The notes under the pieces: generated by a model
Database searches by the model: none
The model's input: only the letters and a program-made list of their open reading frames with translations
What the model was told of the DNA's origin: nothing
Made by a program: the position numbers and the translations under genes
From: an uncultured Alistipes sp.
GTDB taxonomy: Bacteria; Bacteroidota; Bacteroidia; Bacteroidales; Rikenellaceae
Assembly: GCA_937880705.1 (NCBI GenBank)
Contig: CALGRZ010000114.1
Location: 1-41,912, forward strand
DNA length: 41,912 bases
Direction: 5' to 3'
Shown: in pieces, positions 8,703-16,481 of the stretch
Layout of the letters: each line of letters starts with the position of its first letter
Numbering within the stretch: the first letter of the stretch is position 1

Positions 8703-9917
8703 ATGAATATCCTTTTCTTAACAATGTCCTCTGGACTGCGTAATATCGAAGTAAGCGGCATATACTCCGATCTTATTCGCAAGTTCAGAAACGAAGGTCA
8801 CAACGTATATGTTATTGCTCCAAATGAGAGACGATCAAAGAGAAAAACCGAACTCATTGAGGATGGCGACTTCCACTTTCTGGGGGTTCGCACACTAAAT
8901 CTCACAAAGACAAATGTTGTAGAAAAGGGCATTGGCCAGGTTTTGATGGAGTACCAGTTTACAAGAGCTCTAAAGAGGTATTGGGGAAATATTAGCTTTG
9001 ACCTTGTACTATACTCTACCCCTCCTATTACCTTTACGAAGGTGATTAAGTATGCCAAGAGGCAGAATCCTCAAGCAGTTACATATCTTCTGTTGAAGGA
9101 TATCTTTCCGCAGAATGCAGTAGATATCGGCATGCTCTCTAAATCGGGAGTAAAGGGATTGCTATATAAGTCATTCCGCAGAAAGGAGAAGTTGCTGTAT
9201 CGCATTTCCGATTACATTGGCTGTATGAGCCCGGCAAATGTAAGGTATCTTATCGAACACAATAGAGAGGTAGAGCCCTCGAAAGTCGAGATTGCCCCGA
9301 ACTCATACGATGCACCTACCGAGCAGAAGATAGATAACACATCCGAGATCCGCGAGAAGTATAACTTGCCAAAGAATAGACCTATTTTTATCTATGGCGG
9401 CAACATGGGTAAGCCACAAGGAATACCATTCTTAATCGAGTGCATGAAGGCTGTATCCCATCGCGAGGATTGCCACTTTGTGATTATCGGTAATGGCACA
9501 GAGTATCCCAAGTTGCGCAGTTGGTACGACGAGGCTAACCCGACGGCTGTATCGCTGTTTAAGGCTTTACCAAAGGAGGATTACGATAAGTTGGCATCTT
9601 CATGCGATGTTGGACTTATCTTCCTGGATTATCGCTTCACCATACCCAACTACCCAAGCCGTCTGCTGCCCTACATAATGGAGCACAAGCCCATCCTCGC
9701 CGTTACGGATCCAAATTGCGATACCGGTTTGTTGGCGGAGGAAAACGGTTATGGCTATTGGTGTCCCAGTAATTCGGTGGAGCGTTTTGTTGAAGTAGTT
9801 AATAAAATGCTGAATTCAGATATCAAACATATGGGTGATAATGGGTTCAACTTCTTTATGAATAACTATACTACGGAACATACCTACAACACGATTGTCA
9901 AACATTGTAAACTCTAA
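8703..9917 (+). CDS. Glycosyltransferase family 4, WbuB-like (candidate L-FucNAc transferase)
   Basis: A 404-residue GT-B enzyme. The N-terminus NILFLTMSSGLRNIEVSGIY and the motifs YLLLKDIFPQNAVDIGML, MSPANVRYL, EIAPNSYD and YGGNMGKPQGI match the WbuB group of GT4. In E. coli O26-type loci the gene fnlABC-wbuB order places this enzyme as the L-FucNAc transferase, and here too it directly follows the three UDP-L-FucNAc genes. The C-terminal part has ALPKEDYDKL and a conserved SRLLPYIMEHKPILA segment. It lies 11 bases after capG and 6 bases before the initiating transferase gene. Transfer of L-FucNAc is inferred from family and context. Confidence 0.88.
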   Translation: MNILFLTMSSGLRNIEVSGIYSDLIRKFRNEGHNVYVIAPNERRSKRKTELIEDGDFHFLGVRTLNLTKTNVVEKGIGQVLMEYQFTRALKRYWGNISFDLVLYSTPPITFTKVIKYAKRQNPQAVTYLLLKDIFPQNAVDIGMLSKSGVKGLLYKSFRRKEKLLYRISDYIGCMSPANVRYLIEHNREVEPSKVEIAPNSYDAPTEQKIDNTSEIREKYNLPKNRPIFIYGGNMGKPQGIPFLIECMKAVSHREDCHFVIIGNGTEYPKLRSWYDEANPTAVSLFKALPKEDYDKLASSCDVGLIFLDYRFTIPNYPSRLLPYIMEHKPILAVTDPNCDTGLLAEENGYGYWCPSNSVERFVEVVNKMLNSDIKHMGDNGFNFFMNNYTTEHTYNTIVKHCKL

Positions 9918-9923
9918 CCCGAT

Positions 9924-10550
9924 ATGTACAAACACTTCTTTAAGAGATTTTTTGATTTTTGGATATCGCTCACTGCACTTTTGGTGTTGTCGCCGATACT
10001 TATCGTGATCACGCTTTGGCTCACTATTGCCAATAAGGGTGCCGGTGCATTCTTCACCCAGGAGCGACCCGGCAAGGATGCCAAGATATTCAAAGTTATC
10101 AAGTTCAAGTCGATGACCGATGAGCGCGATGCAGAGGGCAAGTTGCTTCCCGATGCCCAGCGTTTAACAAAGGTAGGTCGTTTTGTGCGCTCCACATCAA
10201 TTGATGAGCTGCCACAGCTTATCAATGTGTTGAAGGGTGATATGGCATTGATCGGTCCAAGACCTTTGCTTCCAGAATACTTGCCATACTATACAGAGAG
10301 AGAACAATTAAGACACACTGTTAGACCTGGTATTACAGGCTTATCTCAAGTTACGATTAGAAACAATCCAAATTGGGATCTAAAATTAAGTTATGATGTA
10401 AAATATGTGGAGCAGCTATCTCTATTTTTAGACTTAAAAATTCTGCTTATGACGATTAAGAATGTCTTGTACAAAAAGGACATTTCTGTCATACCTGGTC
10501 TTAAAGGTCAAAAATTAAATGTATATAGAAATGGAAATAAGACTGCTTAA
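9924..10550 (+). CDS. Initiating phosphoglycosyl transferase, small monotopic PglC/WcfS type
   Basis: A 208-residue membrane-associated enzyme that transfers a sugar-1-phosphate from a UDP-sugar to undecaprenyl phosphate, starting repeat-unit assembly. Residues 12-35 form the single re-entrant hydrophobic helix. Core motifs are FTQERPGKDAKIFKVIKFKS, the catalytic Asp94-Glu95 pair in STSIDELPQL, IGPRPLLPEYLPYY and RPGITGLSQV. Length fits the minimal PglC form, not the long WcaJ/WbaP form. The gene is a mosaic: bases 10021-10080 are 57% GC by count and 10381-10440 are 25%, so composition breaks near codons 112-130, in the conserved PRP region. It overlaps the GNAT gene downstream. Confidence 0.92.
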   Translation: MYKHFFKRFFDFWISLTALLVLSPILIVITLWLTIANKGAGAFFTQERPGKDAKIFKVIKFKSMTDERDAEGKLLPDAQRLTKVGRFVRSTSIDELPQLINVLKGDMALIGPRPLLPEYLPYYTEREQLRHTVRPGITGLSQVTIRNNPNWDLKLSYDVKYVEQLSLFLDLKILLMTIKNVLYKKDISVIPGLKGQKLNVYRNGNKTA

Positions 10551-11064
10551 AAAGGAAGATTTGTGTACAAGAGTAGAATGGATGAATAATCCCAAGATTT
10601 ATTCAAGTATGCACTATGAGATCCCTATTACTATAGAGCGAACAATTCTATGGTGGGAAAATAACCAAGGCAATGAATCTCGTAGAGATGTTGTTATAGT
10701 AAAGGACGGACAAATAGTGGCAATGGCTGGATTTACTTCAATAGATCGGAATATTGGCAAAGCAGAGACATATTTGTTCACTAATCCCAATATCCTTAAT
10801 AAAGGGATAGGAACTGAAGCAAAAAAGCTAATCTGCAAATATGGTTTTGAGAACCTTAATCTTAACAAACTATACTTTATCACAAATGAAGATAATATGG
10901 CTAGTATTAGAGTCAATGAAAAATGTGGGTTTGTTTTAGAGGGGAGATTGCGCAATGAATATCTTACTAGAGATGGTATTTTTAAAGATCGGCTATATTA
11001 TGGTTTGTTGAAGAATGATTGGTTAAATTTTACAAGTAATGATTATGGACACCTGGGCAATTAA
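10519..11064 (+). CDS. GNAT family N-acetyltransferase (RimJ/RimL-like)
   Basis: A 181-residue GNAT protein. The acetyl-CoA binding core is seen as NPNILNKGIGTEAKKLI (the R/Q-x-x-G-x-G/A-like turn). It is followed by NLNKLYFITNEDNMASIRVNEKCGFVLEGRLRNE-type sequence (about residues 113-150), the usual RimJ/PseH end with N-x2-S-x2-V-x3-GF. The first ATG (10519) overlaps the transferase gene by 32 bases. A second ATG at 10531 begins MEIRLLKKEDL, the common GNAT opening, and is an equally good start. Its place between an initiating transferase and a sugar aminotransferase suggests acetylation of an amino sugar or of a conjugated amino acid. It lies in the AT-rich block. Confidence 0.85.
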   Translation: MYIEMEIRLLKKEDLCTRVEWMNNPKIYSSMHYEIPITIERTILWWENNQGNESRRDVVIVKDGQIVAMAGFTSIDRNIGKAETYLFTNPNILNKGIGTEAKKLICKYGFENLNLNKLYFITNEDNMASIRVNEKCGFVLEGRLRNEYLTRDGIFKDRLYYGLLKNDWLNFTSNDYGHLGN

Positions 11065-12106
11065 AAGGTGGATTAGAACCTCCTTCTTGGGACGCAATTA
11101 TTTATGGCATTATATAAGATATTTATTAAATCTCAAAAAGTATAAATCCATCGCATCTCGATTTTCCGCATCTAATAGTCTCAATAAGAGAAGAGAAGAG
11201 AAGAGAAGAGAAGCTTGGGTTAAATACCGTTGGAACTTCGAAGAGTTTTTTCTGTATGATTATGAAAATTTAACAAAGGAGCAAATCTCCTCGTTTGTAT
11301 CAGAATATGATAAAAATATTTTTTGCGATCTAGCGAATGACCATAAATCAGATTTGATCTTTCACGATAAATGGCAGACCTACATTGCTTTTCAAGGCTA
11401 CTTCCATAGAGATGCAATATTAATACAAGAAGAGAGTGATTTAAATACGGAGGTTTATAAAAAATTTATAAGTAAGCATTCTCGTTTCATCCTCAAACCT
11501 GTGACAGCTGCGACAGGTCGAGGGATTAGGGTCATTGATACAACAACAAACGATATTGAAACTCAACTCAAACCATTATTAGGATCCTCTAAAGGATCAT
11601 ATATAGCAGAAGAACTCATAAAACAACACGACTCATTGAAAGTTCTTCATCCTGCATCCGTAAATACTTTGCGTATCACCACTTTTAGATTTAACGATCA
11701 TAAAACTATTATTATTCATCCTTTCTTAAAGATAGGACAGAATGGAAATTTTGTAGATAATGGAGGACAAGGTGGTATTATTTGCAAGATTAATCCCGAC
11801 ACAGGTATAATAGAGGCTACAATTGATGAGTCACTAAACAAATATGACATTCATCCCAATAGTGGAATTCCATTAATAGGATTTCAAATACCACAATGGA
11901 GAGATGCTATAGCCACAGCAAAGCAATTAGCCAATGTGCTACCCGATGTAAGATATGTTGGTTGGGACTTGGCGTTAACAGACAATGGATGGGTTTTGGT
12001 TGAAGGTAATGAAAAAGGTATGTTTATTGGATTCCAACTACCCACTCATCAAGGATTTCGAAAAGAATTTAATCAAATCTGCAAAGAGGCTGGCATTAAA
12101 TTTTAA
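11039..12106 (+). CDS. Sugar-transfer-associated ATP-grasp protein (PF14397-like), with a slippage-prone repeat
   Basis: A 355-residue ATP-grasp ligase. FILKPVTAATGRGIRVID (about residues 149-166) is the nucleotide-binding strand-loop. SVNTLRITTFR, GGQGGIICKINPDTG, HPNSGIPLIGFQIPQW and YVGWDLALTDNGWVLVEGN-type motifs match the sugar-transfer-associated ATP-grasp family found in surface polysaccharide loci. These enzymes are thought to form amide or similar bonds with ATP, but no reaction is established here. It overlaps the GNAT gene by 26 bases. Bases 11186-11213 contain five AAGAG units encoding a KRREEKRRE stretch at codons 50-58. Loss or gain of one unit gives a stop soon after (11221 or 11271), so expression may switch on and off. 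Confidence 0.85.
   Translation: MIMDTWAIKRWIRTSFLGRNYLWHYIRYLLNLKKYKSIASRFSASNSLNKRREEKRREAWVKYRWNFEEFFLYDYENLTKEQISSFVSEYDKNIFCDLANDHKSDLIFHDKWQTYIAFQGYFHRDAILIQEESDLNTEVYKKFISKHSRFILKPVTAATGRGIRVIDTTTNDIETQLKPLLGSSKGSYIAEELIKQHDSLKVLHPASVNTLRITTFRFNDHKTIIIHPFLKIGQNGNFVDNGGQGGIICKINPDTGIIEATIDESLNKYDIHPNSGIPLIGFQIPQWRDAIATAKQLANVLPDVRYVGWDLALTDNGWVLVEGNEKGMFIGFQLPTHQGFRKEFNQICKEAGIKF
11186..11213 (+). repeat. Pentanucleotide tandem repeat (AAGAG)5 inside an ATP-grasp gene
   Basis: Five perfect AAGAG units followed by a partial AAG. The unit length is not a multiple of three, so slipped-strand mispairing would shift the frame. By reading, deletion of one unit brings TAA at 11221-11223 into frame, and addition of one unit brings TAA at 11271-11273 into frame. 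The present copy number is the ON state. Confidence 0.9.
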
Positions 12107-12110
12107 ATCA

Positions 12111-13028
12111 ATGATATATCTGCAATTAGAAGATTTAAATTATACATATTATCAAAGCCTTAAGATCATCCGTGATGATATTTTCCCATATATAGGGGGA
12201 GGCAATAAGGCACGAAAGGCTTTATATTATGAGTCGCACATGCGTACTAATGGATATGATGCTCTTGTTACTTGTGGAGGAGTACAAAGTAATCATAATC
12301 GGGCAATGGCATTAATGGCTGCGCGTAATGGATGGAAATGTCATTTGTGCGTTCAAGACACAAAGGAGCGTTTTTATAATGAGAAAGGAAATGCTTTATT
12401 ATGTCGTATGGCAGGTGCTACTTGTGAAATTATAAAACCAGAAGATACCGCAAAGGCAATGGATAGAGCAATGTTGCAACTACAAAAGCAAGGTTACAAC
12501 CCTATGTATGTTACTGGAGGAGGTCATGATATACCGGGTGGACTAGCTTGGATTGATGCAACCAAACAGCTGAAAGAACAATGCGATAGAAATCATTACC
12601 GACCTGATTATATATTTCACGCTTCAGGCACAGGTTCTACACAGGCTGGATTGATGGTAGGATTAGACTCAATCGGGTGGAATGATACAAAAGTTGTTGG
12701 AATCTCTGTTGCTCGCTCTAAAGAGCGTGGCATTCAGGTAATTAATGAGTTTGCTGATAAACTGGCGTTACATTGTGGATTACATAGTAATTACTCTGAC
12801 AAAATATTGTTTAATACAGACTATTTGTATGGAGGCTATGAACAATACACAAATGAAATGCAAGAATTTCTATTAAATGTAACGCGTAAAACAGGACTTG
12901 TTTTTGATACCACATATTCTGGAAAGGCTTTCTATGGAATGATGGATATTATAGAAAAGAATCCTGAACTTAAATCTAAAAACATATTATTCTGGCATAC
13001 AGGAGGCATAATGAATCTAATGAAATAA
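12111..13028 (+). CDS. PLP-dependent enzyme of the ACC deaminase / D-cysteine desulfhydrase family
   Basis: A 305-residue fold-type II PLP enzyme. GGGNKARK (residues 29-36) contains the Schiff-base Lys33. TCGGVQSNHNRAMALMAARN is the next conserved segment, with the catalytic Ser/Asn. TSGSGTGSTQAG-like HASGTGSTQAGLMVG is the phosphate-binding loop, and TTYSGKAFYGMM with FWHTGG closes the family pattern. Known members deaminate D-cysteine or aminocyclopropane carboxylate. I chose ATG 12111, 4 bases after the previous stop, over an upstream in-frame ATG at 11985 that would overlap the ATP-grasp gene by 122 bases. In this locus, between two ATP-grasp genes, it may make or modify an amino acid for attachment to the glycan; that is inference. 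Confidence 0.88.
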   Translation: MIYLQLEDLNYTYYQSLKIIRDDIFPYIGGGNKARKALYYESHMRTNGYDALVTCGGVQSNHNRAMALMAARNGWKCHLCVQDTKERFYNEKGNALLCRMAGATCEIIKPEDTAKAMDRAMLQLQKQGYNPMYVTGGGHDIPGGLAWIDATKQLKEQCDRNHYRPDYIFHASGTGSTQAGLMVGLDSIGWNDTKVVGISVARSKERGIQVINEFADKLALHCGLHSNYSDKILFNTDYLYGGYEQYTNEMQEFLLNVTRKTGLVFDTTYSGKAFYGMMDIIEKNPELKSKNILFWHTGGIMNLMK

Positions 13029-13036
13029 TTTGTACC

Positions 13037-14044
13037 ATGAATATACTTTTCACCTGTGCAGGCAGACGCACATATCTCCTAAAGTATTTTAAGGAAAATA
13101 TGGCAGATGGCGATTTGATCGTAGCAACAGATATGCAGTTATCTGCTCCCGCACTCCAAGCCGCAGACATAAAAATACAGGTTCCTGCTGTATATGATCC
13201 TAAGTATGTTGATATAACTCTCGATATTTGTAAAGAGTATAAGATCAACGCATTGATTAGCCTAAATGATCTTGAACTGCCTATTTTATCGCAAAACAAG
13301 ACAAAGTTTGAATCAATTGGAGTTAAATTACTTGTGTCTGACCCAAGTGTAATCGATATTTGCTTCGATAAATATAAGACTGCACAGTGGATTGAATCAA
13401 TCGGATTGAAGTCTCCAAAAACTTATGTAAGTCTTACTGAGGCTAAAAATGCGATCACGAAAGGAGAGATAAATTATCCATTATTTATGAAACCCAGATG
13501 GGGTTCTGGGTCTATTGGTTTGGAAACTGTTAACGATGAAGAGGAATTATATATATATTATTCTCTTTTGTTAAAAAAAATCAAACGAACTATTTTGGCA
13601 ACAGCATCTGTTGGAGATGATTACATTCTTATCCAAGAAAAACTCACTGGAAATGAGTATGGATTAGATGTTATGAACGATATTGATGGAAATCATATTG
13701 AAGTATCTGTTAAGCAGAAACTTGCAATGAGGGCTGGTGAAACAGATAAAGCTGTAACACTGAATAATCCAGAGATAGAAGAAATAGGTCATAAAGTTGG
13801 ACAGAACTTGAAACATATCTGTAACTTAGATATGGATATAATGCAAAGAGAAAACGGTGATTATTGCGTTTTGGAGTTAAATCCGAGATTTGGAGGTGGC
13901 TTTCCATTTAGTTATGAGGCTGGAGTCAATCTTCCAAAAGCTATTATTCAGTGGTTAAATAATGAATCTGTTAATAAGAGCATTTTAAAACCTCGATTCA
14001 ATAAAATGTTTGCCAAGAATGATTATCTAATGGAAATTAAATAA
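13037..14044 (+). CDS. ATP-grasp protein, carbamoyl-phosphate-synthase-large-subunit/PylC-like
   Basis: A 335-residue ATP-grasp enzyme. The N-terminal Rossmann-like pre-ATP-grasp domain starts NILFTCAGRRTYLLKYF. DKYKTAQWIESIGLKSPKTY leads into the ATP domain, with PLFMKPRWGSGSIGL (about residues 153-167) as the glycine-rich loop. YILIQEKLTGNEYGLDV follows, and VLELNPRFGGGFPFSYEAG provides the metal-binding Glu/Asn pair. Such stand-alone proteins occur often between initiating transferase and aminotransferase genes in Bacteroidales capsule loci; the reaction is unknown. It starts 8 bases after the PLP enzyme and is the last gene of the AT-rich block. Confidence 0.87.
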   Translation: MNILFTCAGRRTYLLKYFKENMADGDLIVATDMQLSAPALQAADIKIQVPAVYDPKYVDITLDICKEYKINALISLNDLELPILSQNKTKFESIGVKLLVSDPSVIDICFDKYKTAQWIESIGLKSPKTYVSLTEAKNAITKGEINYPLFMKPRWGSGSIGLETVNDEEELYIYYSLLLKKIKRTILATASVGDDYILIQEKLTGNEYGLDVMNDIDGNHIEVSVKQKLAMRAGETDKAVTLNNPEIEEIGHKVGQNLKHICNLDMDIMQRENGDYCVLELNPRFGGGFPFSYEAGVNLPKAIIQWLNNESVNKSILKPRFNKMFAKNDYLMEIK

Positions 14045-14058
14045 TTGGTTTTTAAGTT

Positions 14059-15306
14059 ATGTCACAAAATAGAATCTACCTCTGTTTGGCGCATATGTCG
14101 GGCGAGGAGCAAAAGTTTATTAAGGAGGCGTTTGATACAAATTGGGTGGTGCCACTTGGACCTAATGTAAATGGTTTCGAGGCTGACCTCGAGGCCTTCG
14201 TCGGTGAGGATAAAAAGGTGGTGGCCCTCTCGGCCGGTACCGCAGCCGTGCATCTTGCCCTTATTGCCTGCGGCGTGAAGGCTGGCGACGAGGTGTTATG
14301 TCAGACATTCACATTCTGCGCATCGGCAAATCCCATCACATATCTCGGTGCAACACCCATCTTCATTGACTCGGAGGCAGATACCTGGAATATGGATCCC
14401 GAGCTTTTGGAGCGAGCCATCATCGACCGCATGGAGAAGACGGGCAAGAAGCCAAAGGCCATTGTTCCCGTATATCTCTACGGCATGCCCGCGAAGATTG
14501 AGGAGATCATGGCTATCAGCCGCAAGTACGACATCCCTGTTATCGAGGATGCCGCCGAGGGCTTTGGCTCGAAGTACGATGGTCAGGTGTGTGGCACCTT
14601 CGGTAAGTTCGGCGTGTTGTCGTTCAATGGCAACAAGATGATCACCACCTCCGGCGGTGGCGCACTCATCTGCCCCGATGCCGAAGCGAAGAACGAGATA
14701 ATGTTCTATGCTACGCAAGCTCGCGAGGCATACCCTTACTATCAGCACGAGCAGATTGGCTACAACTATCGCATGTCGAACATCTGCGCGGGCATAGGCC
14801 GTGGTCAGATGACGGTTGCCGAGGAGCATATCGCACACCATAAGCATCTCTGCGACCTATACCGCGAGCTGCTGAAGGGTGTTGAGGGCATAACACTCCA
14901 CGAGAACCCATCAGAGCGATTTAACAGCAACTACTGGCTCAACACCGTATTGCTCGACCCCTCGCTCAAGGTCAAAGGTCAGGAGCACGCATACGAGGTA
15001 GCTGTTCAAGGCGCAGTAGGCGGTGCTGCCGGCGTTACCCACGCATCGTCATCGCTCCACACCGACTGTGAGCCCAACGCCAATGTTGAGGCCATGCGTG
15101 TGGTATTGGACAAGGCGGGTATCGAGGCTCGCCCCTTGTGGAAGCCTATGCACAAGCAGCCTGTATTTGCTGATGCCCCCGCATACCTTAATGGTGTCAG
15201 CGAGGAGCTCTTCAAGTGTGGCTTATGTCTGCCGAGTGGCCCTTGCGTAACCGATGAGGATGCTCGCTACATCGTTGAGCAGATCAAGGAAAACATCGTA
15301 AGATAG
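14059..15306 (+). CDS. DegT/DnrJ/EryC1/StrS sugar aminotransferase (PglE/WcfR-like)
   Basis: A 415-residue PLP-dependent aminotransferase that would aminate a nucleotide 4-keto-6-deoxysugar. The start RIYLCLAHMSGEEQKFI and NWVVPLGPNVNGFE are typical of PglE/WcfR-like enzymes. VALSAGTAAVHLAL is the cofactor-phosphate region, VIEDAAEGFGSKYDG carries the PLP-binding Asp, and Lys193 in SFNGNKMITTSGGG is the Schiff-base lysine. Together with the small initiating transferase and an acetyltransferase it resembles the pglC-pglD-pglE or wcfS-wcfR arrangement. The matching UDP-GlcNAc 4,6-dehydratase is not in the window. The first roughly 40 bases are AT-rich and the rest GC-rich. The stop TAG (15304-15306) overlaps the next GTG. 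Confidence 0.9.
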   Translation: MSQNRIYLCLAHMSGEEQKFIKEAFDTNWVVPLGPNVNGFEADLEAFVGEDKKVVALSAGTAAVHLALIACGVKAGDEVLCQTFTFCASANPITYLGATPIFIDSEADTWNMDPELLERAIIDRMEKTGKKPKAIVPVYLYGMPAKIEEIMAISRKYDIPVIEDAAEGFGSKYDGQVCGTFGKFGVLSFNGNKMITTSGGGALICPDAEAKNEIMFYATQAREAYPYYQHEQIGYNYRMSNICAGIGRGQMTVAEEHIAHHKHLCDLYRELLKGVEGITLHENPSERFNSNYWLNTVLLDPSLKVKGQEHAYEVAVQGAVGGAAGVTHASSSLHTDCEPNANVEAMRVVLDKAGIEARPLWKPMHKQPVFADAPAYLNGVSEELFKCGLCLPSGPCVTDEDARYIVEQIKENIVR

Positions 15307-16421
15307 TGAACCGCACGGCAGAGATACTCCTTGCATTGGTGCAAGAGGCTATGGGTTTGACCAGCAATTATGAGTGGTCGAACGAGCATATCATTTGGGG
15401 CGATATCTTCCGCTTGGCACAACGACAAGGCGTGCTGGCAATCGCTTGGAGTGCCATCGGCACACTCGCCAATGAGGGCAAGCTAACCCCCGAGCAGATG
15501 CCCGACAGGGCGTTGAAGCTGCAGTGGGCCCTGAGTGCAGAGAAGATTAAGAACCGCTACAACAAGCAGAGGCAACTCGCCGAGAAGTTGGCAGATGCCT
15601 TTGCCGAAGAGGGCATCGACACCAATGTGCTTAAGGGTCTGGCCATCAGTGGTTACTACCCTATTCCCGAATATCGTGAGTGTGGCGACCTCGACTGCTT
15701 CCTCTCGACAACCAACGCCGATGGCGAGTTTGTATGTCGTTACGACGACGGCAATCAAATAGCCGCAAGCATAGGTGCAAAGGTCGATATCGGCTTCTAC
15801 AAGCACTCGCACATCAACTACAAGGGTCTCTTGGTCGAGAACCACGCCTTCTGCACCGCTATTCGTGGCAGTCGTGACCGCAAGGCCCTGGAGAGACATC
15901 TGCAACATCTGCTTGCCACCAAGCCGTCGGAGCCTATCGAAGGTACGCATCTTTTGCGTCCGTGTGCCGACTTCAACGCACTGTTTCTCACGGCACATAG
16001 CCTTGGGCACTTCCTCACCGAGGGTATCAAGCTACGACACATTCTCGACTGGGCATTGCTCCTGAATGCCGAGCAGGATAACATCGATTGGAGGAGCTTC
16101 TACGAGTGGTGCGACAGGATGCACTACACGAAGTTTGTGGATGCTCTGACTGCCATATCTACGGAGTACCTCGGTCTGAAGATCAAGAATCCATTGATCC
16201 ACACGCAGAGCGATTTGCGCGATAAGGTACTGGAGGATGTGTTGTTTGGCGAACGCTCGATACACAACACGAGTGCATCGAAATTTCGGAAGCGTCTGAT
16301 GATTATTCGCAACAGGCTGTTCGGCGGTTGGAAGTACAGCGAACTGTACGAGAAATCGGCGATCATCGACACTATGCAGATGGTTTTGGCCTTTTTCATC
16401 GAGCGAAAACCCAAGATCTAA
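15306..16421 (+). CDS. Nucleotidyltransferase family protein (PF14907-like)
   Basis: A 371-residue protein with GTG start overlapping the aminotransferase stop by one base (TAGTG); no in-frame ATG near the beginning fits better. The core VLKGLAISGYYPIPEYRECGDLDCFL (split around residues 103-128) is the KG-x-R-x2-GD-x-D pattern of the NTP_transf_5 group. It is followed by VDIGFYKHSHINYKGLLVENH and HLLRPCADFNALFLTAHSLGHFL-type histidine-rich helices. These proteins recur in Bacteroidales polysaccharide loci; the substrate they modify is not known. A 60-base gap separates it from rfbA. Confidence 0.8.
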   Translation: MNRTAEILLALVQEAMGLTSNYEWSNEHIIWGDIFRLAQRQGVLAIAWSAIGTLANEGKLTPEQMPDRALKLQWALSAEKIKNRYNKQRQLAEKLADAFAEEGIDTNVLKGLAISGYYPIPEYRECGDLDCFLSTTNADGEFVCRYDDGNQIAASIGAKVDIGFYKHSHINYKGLLVENHAFCTAIRGSRDRKALERHLQHLLATKPSEPIEGTHLLRPCADFNALFLTAHSLGHFLTEGIKLRHILDWALLLNAEQDNIDWRSFYEWCDRMHYTKFVDALTAISTEYLGLKIKNPLIHTQSDLRDKVLEDVLFGERSIHNTSASKFRKRLMIIRNRLFGGWKYSELYEKSAIIDTMQMVLAFFIERKPKI

Positions 16422-16437
16422 CAATAAAAGCAATAAG

Positions 16438-16462
16438 ATGGTGTTTAATCTATAAGCACCAT
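16438..16462 (+). other. Weak hairpin in the gap before rfbA
   Basis: The 60-base gap 16422-16481 holds an inverted repeat ATGGTGTTT (16438-16446) / AAGCACCAT with one G-U pair and a seven-base loop. It has no T-tract, so it is not a clear terminator. It may affect coupling between the nucleotidyltransferase gene and rfbA, or be chance. No TAnnTTTG promoter was seen in the gap. Confidence 0.3.
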
Positions 16463-16481
16463 ATACTATAAACCAAGAGCT

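Noticed and set aside
11985..12110. Longer N-terminus for the PLP enzyme (ATG at 11985)
   Set aside because: It would overlap the ATP-grasp gene by 122 bases and add residues not expected before the family's first strand; ATG 12111 follows the previous stop by 4 bases.
14296..14847. Minus-strand open frame of 183 codons opposite the aminotransferase gene
   Set aside because: It lies fully inside a gene with intact catalytic motifs and has no recognisable domain. Long antisense frames are common in GC-rich genes with this codon bias.
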